Both the position numbers and the translations under genes were made by a program. This document shows, one piece after another, positions 14,693 through 20,070 of a DNA stretch of 20,070 bases. The notes under the pieces are model-generated. The model made no database searches. It was not told the DNA's origin and saw only the letters and a list, made by a program, of their open reading frames with translations. Source of the DNA: an uncultured Porphyromonadaceae bacterium (GTDB lineage: Bacteria > Bacteroidota > Bacteroidia > Bacteroidales > Muribaculaceae); assembly GCA_900548975.1 (NCBI GenBank), contig URMS01000036.1:1-20070 (forward strand). The letters run 5' to 3'. The first letter of the stretch is position 1; every line of letters begins with the position of its first letter.

Positions 14693-16570
14693 TCAGAGGC
14701 GCCAGAGGGCGGAGGAGGCGTCGGAGGGCATGCGCCAGTCGCCGCGGGGCGAAAGGTTGACGCTGCCTACTTTGGGGCCGTCGGGCATGCACGAACGCTT
14801 GAACTGCTGAGCGAAGAAGCGGCGGAAGAATGTCGAGAGCCATTTTTCGATGGTATCGCCGGTGTATACTCCCTCGAAGGCTTTGGTGGCGAGCAGTAGT
14901 ATGCGCCCGGGACTGAAACCGTAGCGGAGGGTGTAGTAGAGGAAGAAATCGTGGAGCTCGTAGGGACCGACGAGGTCTTCGGTCTTCTGTCGGATGGTTC
15001 CGTCGGCAGCGGCGGGTATGAGTTCGGGGCTGATTGGGGTATCGATGATGTCGAGAAGGGGCCGGCGCACGGCTTCGTCGTCGGTATCGGCGGCCACGTA
15101 GGCGGTGAGGTGCCGGACGAGCGTCTTGGGGACGCCGGCGTTGACGCCGTACATCGACATCTGGTCGCCGTTGTAGGTGGCCCAGCCGAGGGCGAGTTCC
15201 GAGAGGTCGCCGGTGCCGAGCACCATGCCGCCGAGCTGATTGGCGAGGTCCATGAGAATCTGTGTGCGCTCGCGGGCCTGACAGTTCTCGTAGGTCACAT
15301 CCTGCACGGCAGGGTCGTGGCCTATGTCGGCGAAATGGCCTGTGACGGCGTTGACTATCGATATTTCGCGTATGTCCACGTGCAGGGCCTCCATGAGCGC
15401 TATGGCGTTGCCGTGTGTGCGGCCGGTGGTGCCGAATCCGGGCATGGTGACGCCGGTGATGCCTTTGCGCGGCAGCCCCAGGCGGTCGAATGCGCGCACG
15501 GCCACCAGAAGCGCCAGAGTGGAATCGAGGCCGCCGGATATGCCTATGACAAGGTTGCGGCACCTTGTGGCGTCGAGGCGCTGACAGAGGCCTGCCACCT
15601 GGATGTTGAATATCTCTTCGCAGCGTTCCTTGAGGCGGTCGTCGGCCGAGGGTACGAAGGGATGCGGGTCGACGGCACGCAACAGGTCGGTGTAGGACGC
15701 ATCGGCCGGCTCCGACGGGGTGGTGAAGACTTCGGCCGAGGCGCCGTTGCGGCGAGCGCAGTCGTAGAATGTGCCCATGTGCATGCGGTCGCGGGCGATG
15801 GCCTCGGTGTCGATATCGGCCACGATGAGCTGCGGGCCTGCCTGCCAGCGGCGGTTGGAGGCGAGAATGGTGCCGTTTTCAGCTATCATGAGTTTGGCGT
15901 CGAATACCAGGTCGGTGCTCGATTCGCCAAAGCCGGCCGAGGCATACACATATCCGGCCATGCAGCGGGCCGACTGCTGCTTTATAAGCGCTGTCAGATA
16001 GGCGTATTTGCCGATGAGGTCGGGGCTTGCCGAGAGGTTGAATACGACGGAGGCGCCGGCCATGGCGGCATGGCAGCTCGGGGGCACGGGCACCCACAGG
16101 TCCTCGCATATCTCGATGGCGAGCTGCACACCTTTATGGCTGATAATCACCGAGCCGGGCGCGCTTTCCGAGGGCTGGAACCACCGGCGCTCGTAGAACT
16201 CGTTGTAGTTGGGTATATATGTCTTCTCGACCGTGGCCACGATGCGGCCTTCGCAGACGGCATAGGCGGCGTTGAAGAGCGCACCGCCTTTTCGCAGTGG
16301 CGCCCCAACCATTATGAGCAGGCCGGGCATGCCGGCGCTGGCGCTGACGATGGCTTCGATGCCGCGGGCTGCGCCGTCGAGCAGGGTGGTGTTGTGGAAG
16401 AGGTCGGCGCAAGTGTAGGCCGTGACGCTCATTTCGGGGAAGACGACCGCGTCGGCCCCGGCTTCGTGAGCCCGGCGGGCGAGTTCGATTATGCGGTCGG
16501 TGTTGGCGACGGTGTCGGCCACGGTGACACGCGGCGCGGCTGCCGCCACTCTGAAAAATCCGTTTTTCAT
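14693..16570 (-). CDS. nadE: glutamine-dependent NAD+ synthetase
   Basis: Cytoplasmic last step of NAD biosynthesis: amidation of nicotinic acid adenine dinucleotide with ATP, using ammonia from glutamine. The 625-aa protein has the two-domain architecture of the glutamine-dependent form. The N-terminal nitrilase/CN-hydrolase domain (about 5-275) carries the catalytic triad E46 (FPEMS), K116 (EKTYIPN) and C155 (AIEICEDLW). The C-terminal synthetase domain has the ATP P-loop SGGLDS at 345-350, and LGTGDLSELALGW and YNGDQMSMYGVNAG further on. The start at 16570 fits the family (NGFFRVAAAAPRV). It lies 18 bp after the rhamnosidase stop on the same strand and has no obvious promoter in that gap, so it is probably co-transcribed. 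Its end lies next to the hairpin array. Confidence 0.96.
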   Translation of the reverse strand: MKNGFFRVAAAAPRVTVADTVANTDRIIELARRAHEAGADAVVFPEMSVTAYTCADLFHNTTLLDGAARGIEAIVSASAGMPGLLIMVGAPLRKGGALFNAAYAVCEGRIVATVEKTYIPNYNEFYERRWFQPSESAPGSVIISHKGVQLAIEICEDLWVPVPPSCHAAMAGASVVFNLSASPDLIGKYAYLTALIKQQSARCMAGYVYASAGFGESSTDLVFDAKLMIAENGTILASNRRWQAGPQLIVADIDTEAIARDRMHMGTFYDCARRNGASAEVFTTPSEPADASYTDLLRAVDPHPFVPSADDRLKERCEEIFNIQVAGLCQRLDATRCRNLVIGISGGLDSTLALLVAVRAFDRLGLPRKGITGVTMPGFGTTGRTHGNAIALMEALHVDIREISIVNAVTGHFADIGHDPAVQDVTYENCQARERTQILMDLANQLGGMVLGTGDLSELALGWATYNGDQMSMYGVNAGVPKTLVRHLTAYVAADTDDEAVRRPLLDIIDTPISPELIPAAADGTIRQKTEDLVGPYELHDFFLYYTLRYGFSPGRILLLATKAFEGVYTGDTIEKWLSTFFRRFFAQQFKRSCMPDGPKVGSVNLSPRGDWRMPSDASSALWRL

Positions 16571-16572
16571 TT

Positions 16573-16589
16573 GTTATTAAACAACCTCT
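16573..16589 (-). repeat. 17-nt leader motif, copy before nadE
   Basis: Minus strand AGAGGTTGTTTAATAAC lies 2 bases before the nadE ATG and overlaps the rhamnosidase stop codon by one base. It differs at one position from the copy upstream of the rhamnosidase gene at 19560-19576. The role is unknown; no Shine-Dalgarno sequence is present at either gene. Confidence 0.6.
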
Positions 16590-19546
16590 TATAGTGTAAA
16601 TGTATATTTTCCTGATTTCAGACTCTTTTGTTTCTCTCCCGGCAGACGAAGCAGGGCTGTGGTGCCTTCGGGGACTTCGAAGTAGTACTCCACTTTGTCG
16701 CCTGTCTTGCGCCACGACGATACGATGGTGCCCCATGGCGAGTCGTACTCGGCGCGGGCGTGGGTGAGACCGTCGGGACGCGGGTCGACCGTCGGCTCGA
16801 GCACGAAGGTGGCGAATCCGCAGCCATCGTCGGCGCGGCGTATGCCTCCGCAATGGCCCATAAGCCACTGAGCGACGGCGCCGAAGGAGTAGTGGTTGAA
16901 GGAGTTCATGCTATTGTTGGTGCCGAAGCCGTCGTGGATGGTGTAGGAGTTGAGTCGTTCCCATATGGTAGTGGCGCCCTGGTCGACGGGGTAGAGCCAC
17001 GACGGATAGTTGTGCGAGGTGAGGAGGGCGTAGGCGTCGGCGGTGGCACCGCAGCGGCTGAGAGCGTTCATTATCTGTGCAGTGCCTATGAATCCGGTCA
17101 TGAGCGAATGTGGCGGACACTGTCGGCCGTCGTCGGCTGCCGATGTGCGGCGCAGGGTCTCCAGGAAATTGGCGGCGAAGGCGCTGTCCTGTTCCACATC
17201 TGCGATACCGAATACTATCGGGAGCACGTACGATATCTGTGTGTCGACCGGGCGCCCCTCTTTATCGGGCTCGAAGGCCGAGAAGCGCGTCTTGCCCGTA
17301 GCGGGGTCGATGTAGGTGTTGCGGAAAAATTGCGCGCGCTCCCGGCGCAGTGCGCGGTATGCGGCTGCATCGTCGCTATGGCTTGTCAGCGCGGCCATTT
17401 CGGCCATCATGTCGAGGCAGTGTATGTAGTAGGCTTCCCATATGAGCGATTTGTCGTTCTTCTCGCCTTCGGGACTGAGCCAGTCGCCGAGGTCGCCCCA
17501 CTGTCGCGACTGCACTATGATGCCGGTGGCGGGGTCGATGCATTTTTCGGCCACATAGTCCATGTAGCGCTTCATGGCACCATAGTTTTCGGCTACGATG
17601 GCGGTGTCGCCGTAGTGCCGCCAGCTTTCGTAGGGCAGCACTATGCCGGCCGAGCCCCACAGCAGTCCGCCGAAGCCGAATCCACTCGGCGCTATGTCGG
17701 GGAAGCGGCCGTCGGGGCGCTGGCAGTCGCGCATGGCGCGCATGTGGCGGCGCAGGAAACTGTCGGTGTCGGCCAGATAGTTGGCCGAGGGGCAGAATAC
17801 GCTGATGTCGCCCGACCAGCCCATGCGCTCGTTGCGCTGCGGGCAGTCGGTGGGTATCGACAGGAAGTTGCTGCGGGTAGACCACAGTATGTTCTCCCAC
17901 AGCCGGTTGAGCGAGCTGTCGGAGCATTCGAAGCGGGCGGTGAAGCGGGGTATGGAGCTGAGCACCACGCCACGGACGTCGGCCACCGGCAGCGGGCGGC
18001 CGATGCCCGAGATCTCGATGTAGCGGTAGCCGTGGAAGGTGGTGGAGGGCGAGAAGATTTCGATGCTGTCGCCGCGGCATATATACTTGTCCTGGGCCAT
18101 GGCGGCGCGTATGTTCTCCATCATCATTTCGCCGCCGTTAGCGGCATATTTGGGGGTGGCGGGGTAGAGGACTTCGGCATAGCGCATGTTCACCACAGCG
18201 CCGGCGGGGAGGCCGCGGAGGGTCACTTCGGGTACTCCCGCGAAGTTCTGCCCCATGTCGTAGATATACACGCCCGGCCGCGGCTCGCTCACAGACATGG
18301 CTGTGAGGGTGTCGACGGCGGTGACGGCACCGCCTGCATTTTCTACAAGCTGCCACTGCGAATAGTCGCCCGGCATGGGCCAGCAGTCGGGGCTTTCGGC
18401 CGGTATATGGCCCTCGAGGGGTATCTCCGCGGCGGCTTGCCATGTCATGCGGTCGGCGGACGCGCGGCCGTCGAGAATCTCTCCCTGGAAGAACGAGCCG
18501 CACACCAGCGGGCCGTCGGTGGCACACTGCCAGTCGGCTGCGCGGGTGGGTATCTGTTCGGTAGTTCCGTCGGTGTATTCGAGGGTAATGAGCGCGAGGA
18601 ACGAGGGGCGGTCGCCGTAGAAGTTCCAGTTGTCGCCTGTGAAAGTCGACGGCCCGCACCACCAGCCTTCGGCAAGCTGCACTTCGACGGGATTGTCGCC
18701 CTGCCGCATCAGCGGTGTAATGTCGGTGGTGTCGTAGTAGTGAGTGCGGTTGTACTGCGAGGCTCCCGGCGCGAAATATTCGGCCGTGGTCGGGCGCCCG
18801 TTGATGCGCACCGTGTAGATGCCGCGGGCCGTGGAGCGCATGGTGGCTTTTCTGAGGGGTTTCGATGCCCTGATACTGCTCCGCAGCAGGGGTTGCCCTT
18901 TCACCGGCACGCTCGCGAAGGCGGTGTCGCCGGGGGCGGCCTCGATTTCGCCTGTGGTGCCGACGGTGGCACCGGGCGAACGGCGGTTGCGCACGGTGAA
19001 TGTGGCCCGTATGTCGGCATCGGAGCTTACGCCTACGTCGCCCAGCACGGGGTAGGCCATGTAGTCGCCGCCGTTGCCACAGGGATTGACGCCTTTCGAC
19101 AGCACACGGGAGCCGTCGATGTCAATGTCGATATAGCCGAGCGCACAGCTTATGTCGATGCTGTGTCGTCCCGGTCCCGGAGCGCAGTCGGCTTCGGCCA
19201 TTACGGTGGGGGTGTCCTCGCCGGCAGTGTAGTTGCGGCGCAGCAGGCGTATTTTTTTAGCCGTGGAATCGAGTTGCAGTGCCACGTACGAAGTGCCGGG
19301 CGAGGCTGCCACGTGGTCTTTGTTGAGATATGGGGTTGTCAGACGCTCGTCGTTGGCGCCGAAGAATACGGTGCTCACGGCACCGTCGCTTTCGTAGTCG
19401 CACTGAAGACGGAATACCGGCATATATGCCGGATAGACGGCCGGACTGCCGTCGGCGCCTATCCATTGGGCGCCGTGCCAGTCGGCCGGCGCTGCGGAAG
19501 CGGCGATGGCGGCGGTGGCGAATATTGTAAGCAGCAGATTTTTCAT
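16589..19546 (-). CDS. GH78 alpha-L-rhamnosidase
   Basis: Predicted periplasmic inverting enzyme that removes terminal alpha-L-rhamnose from plant glycans or glycosides. The 985-aa protein starts at the ATG at 19546, which opens the signal peptide MKNLLLTIFATAAIAASA (cut before APADWHGAQWIGA, a common GH78 beginning). The longer frame to 19618 lacks a signal peptide at its N-terminus and includes the promoter. Beta-sandwich domains fill roughly residues 20-510, including the rhamnosidase N domain near 245-400. The (alpha/alpha)6 barrel follows with DCPQRNERMGWSGD at 567-580 (probable general acid E573) and GATTIWERLNSY with the probable base E863. FNHYSFGAVAQWL follows, and a C-terminal beta-sandwich ends the protein. 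It is first in an apparent two-gene operon with nadE. No rhamnose catabolic genes are in view, and it is not part of the plus-strand PUL. Confidence 0.93.
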   Translation of the reverse strand: MKNLLLTIFATAAIAASAAPADWHGAQWIGADGSPAVYPAYMPVFRLQCDYESDGAVSTVFFGANDERLTTPYLNKDHVAASPGTSYVALQLDSTAKKIRLLRRNYTAGEDTPTVMAEADCAPGPGRHSIDISCALGYIDIDIDGSRVLSKGVNPCGNGGDYMAYPVLGDVGVSSDADIRATFTVRNRRSPGATVGTTGEIEAAPGDTAFASVPVKGQPLLRSSIRASKPLRKATMRSTARGIYTVRINGRPTTAEYFAPGASQYNRTHYYDTTDITPLMRQGDNPVEVQLAEGWWCGPSTFTGDNWNFYGDRPSFLALITLEYTDGTTEQIPTRAADWQCATDGPLVCGSFFQGEILDGRASADRMTWQAAAEIPLEGHIPAESPDCWPMPGDYSQWQLVENAGGAVTAVDTLTAMSVSEPRPGVYIYDMGQNFAGVPEVTLRGLPAGAVVNMRYAEVLYPATPKYAANGGEMMMENIRAAMAQDKYICRGDSIEIFSPSTTFHGYRYIEISGIGRPLPVADVRGVVLSSIPRFTARFECSDSSLNRLWENILWSTRSNFLSIPTDCPQRNERMGWSGDISVFCPSANYLADTDSFLRRHMRAMRDCQRPDGRFPDIAPSGFGFGGLLWGSAGIVLPYESWRHYGDTAIVAENYGAMKRYMDYVAEKCIDPATGIIVQSRQWGDLGDWLSPEGEKNDKSLIWEAYYIHCLDMMAEMAALTSHSDDAAAYRALRRERAQFFRNTYIDPATGKTRFSAFEPDKEGRPVDTQISYVLPIVFGIADVEQDSAFAANFLETLRRTSAADDGRQCPPHSLMTGFIGTAQIMNALSRCGATADAYALLTSHNYPSWLYPVDQGATTIWERLNSYTIHDGFGTNNSMNSFNHYSFGAVAQWLMGHCGGIRRADDGCGFATFVLEPTVDPRPDGLTHARAEYDSPWGTIVSSWRKTGDKVEYYFEVPEGTTALLRLPGEKQKSLKSGKYTFTL

Positions 19547-19559
19547 GATGAATGTAGAG

Positions 19560-19576
19560 GTTATTAAACAAGCTCT
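19560..19576 (-). repeat. 17-nt leader motif, copy before the rhamnosidase gene
   Basis: Minus strand AGAGCTTGTTTAATAAC, 13 bases before the start codon at 19546, matches 16 of 17 bases of the copy before nadE (16573-16589). It lies downstream of the predicted promoter, so it would be in the 5' leader of the mRNA. Confidence 0.6.
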
Positions 19577-19587
19577 AAAGACGCAGT

Positions 19588-19619
19588 CAAAAATACACAA
19601 AATCTGCCACGCGCCCAAA
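19588..19619 (-). promoter_or_regulatory. predicted promoter of the rhamnosidase-nadE operon
   Basis: On the minus strand TTTG (19616-19619), a 20-nt spacer, then TATTTTTG (19588-19595) fit the Bacteroidetes -33/-7 consensus. Transcription would start roughly 35-40 bases before the ATG at 19546. A second TAnnTTTG (TATATTTG, 19616-19623) overlaps the -33 box and could be an alternative start. Confidence 0.65.
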
Positions 19620-19651
19620 TATAGTGTCTAAAGTCAGTGAAAAGGGTCAGA

Positions 19652-19828
19652 TTAATCGTTTACAATGATGAATTTGTCGGCTCGTGCCGGCAAAGCACAA
19701 ATCAGCATCAGCACTCCGATCAAATAGGCGATTCCTGAAGTTCGCTTATATTTATCTTCGTTGCTTGTCTTGATATATGGGGAGAGATAAGTGTGTGTAA
19801 GACAATAACGTCTGAAAATGGATTTCAT
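19652..19828 (-). CDS. hypothetical small membrane protein, 58 aa
   Basis: Unrecognised small frame from the ATG at 19828 to TAA at 19652. The product starts MKSIFRRYCLTHTYLSPY, is basic in its first 30 residues, and has one hydrophobic helix at about 32-48 (GIAYLIGVLMLICALPA), then ARADKFIIVND. It starts 12 bases after the stop of the 63-aa frame, on the same strand, so the two may be translated from one mRNA. Codon use is AT-rich and unlike the neighbouring GC-rich genes, which may mean acquisition or a degenerate fragment. No function is proposed; it could be a chance frame. Confidence 0.42.
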   Translation of the reverse strand: MKSIFRRYCLTHTYLSPYIKTSNEDKYKRTSGIAYLIGVLMLICALPARADKFIIVND

Positions 19829-19840
19829 TGAATTAACTAT

Positions 19841-20032
19841 TTAACAAAATGCACATAATACCAAAAAAGCAATTGGCCCGAACATCAATATCGCACCGAT
19901 TATCTTGGCTTTTCTATTGTTAAAAATCGGTTTGTCTATCATTTTCAGAAATAATTTATTCCGGACCAAATGGACATATAACCATAATGCCAATGCACTC
20001 CCAATCGCAATAAAGAGATCACTACTGTCCAC
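19841..20032 (-). CDS. hypothetical small membrane protein, 63 aa
   Basis: Unrecognised frame starting at GTG (20032); an in-frame TAA lies five codons before it, with no ATG between. Two hydrophobic segments (about 6-23, LFIAIGSALALWLYVHLV, and about 42-63, AKIIGAILMFGPIAFLVLCA) flank a basic loop, as in a hairpin inner membrane protein. The region is AT-rich compared with the rest of the window. The GTG lies inside an inverted repeat (20027-20043), so the true start may be different. No family is recognised. Confidence 0.45.
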   Translation of the reverse strand: MDSSDLFIAIGSALALWLYVHLVRNKLFLKMIDKPIFNNRKAKIIGAILMFGPIAFLVLCAFC

Positions 20033-20043
20033 TAAAAATGGAC
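20027..20043. repeat. short inverted repeat at the start of the 63-aa frame
   Basis: GTCCA (20027-20031) and TGGAC (20039-20043) are separated by CTAAAAA. It could be an operator, a small RNA hairpin, or the end of a mobile element lying beyond the window. Sequence after 20043 is AT-rich and holds nothing recognisable. Confidence 0.3.
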
Positions 20044-20070
20044 GTGGTTAAAAATTAAATAAATTCGGTT

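Noticed and set aside
14951..16594. 547-codon plus-strand frame opposite nadE
   Set aside because: nadE on the other strand has both its catalytic triad and P-loop; this frame is a composition shadow.
16628..19567. 979-codon plus-strand frame opposite the rhamnosidase
   Set aside because: The minus strand encodes the full GH78 with its catalytic motifs; the plus-strand product has no recognisable domain.
20027..20043. Insertion-sequence terminal repeat
   Set aside because: Only a short GTCCA/TGGAC pair is visible; no transposase or second end lies in the window, so it is kept only as an inverted repeat.

Overview
The window looks like a chromosomal segment from a GC-rich member of the order Bacteroidales, most likely a gut Muribaculaceae-type organism. 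The evidence is a SusC/SusD pair, lipoproteins with acidic residues after the lipobox cysteine, Bacteroidetes-type promoters (TTTG / TAnnTTTG) in place of sigma-70 boxes, start codons without Shine-Dalgarno sequences, and a protein with a type IX secretion-like C-terminal domain. The family assignment is inference from gene style and composition.

Left part (1-2841): ribonuclease Z (rnz, minus strand) is divergent from a membrane-anchored TPR/coiled-coil/HTH regulator of the DUF6377 type. Both start codons lie only 4-5 bases after a TAnnTTTG element, which implies leaderless or nearly leaderless mRNAs.

Centre (3103-13324): a compact polysaccharide utilization locus (PUL) reads as one operon on the plus strand: SusC, SusD, a five-module SusE/F-like glycan-binding lipoprotein, a surface lipoprotein glycosidase of clan GH-D (GH27-like), and a GH97 alpha-glucosidase. 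It closes with a strong intrinsic terminator at 13352-13390. GH97 active-site glutamates have the same spacing as in SusB, and no GH13 enzyme is present. The target is therefore probably an alpha-glucan other than ordinary starch; dextran-like alpha-1,6-glucan is the working hypothesis. The SusC gene carries one in-frame TAG at codon 794 (5482-5484), with about 204 intact codons behind it. A CAG-to-TAG change is the simplest explanation, and it would disable the transporter unless it is read through or is a sequence error.

Right part (13411-20070): a gene with a textbook Bacteroidetes promoter encodes a secreted two-repeat beta-sandwich protein with a T9SS-like C-terminus. After it comes an unusual 220-bp intergenic array of hairpins (14465-14686) built from two palindrome types in ++/-- symmetry. 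Then, on the minus strand, a GH78 alpha-L-rhamnosidase and glutamine-dependent NAD+ synthetase (nadE) form an apparent two-gene operon, and both start codons are preceded by a nearly identical 17-nt motif. The last ~420 bases are AT-rich and hold two small membrane-protein ORFs of unknown function.

The PUL genes should work as a unit. SusD, SusE/F and the GH-D lipoprotein would bind and cut glycan at the cell surface, SusC would import oligosaccharides, GH97 would release glucose in the periplasm, and the upstream regulator is the likely controller. No rRNA, tRNA, CRISPR array, insertion sequence or phage gene was recognised.
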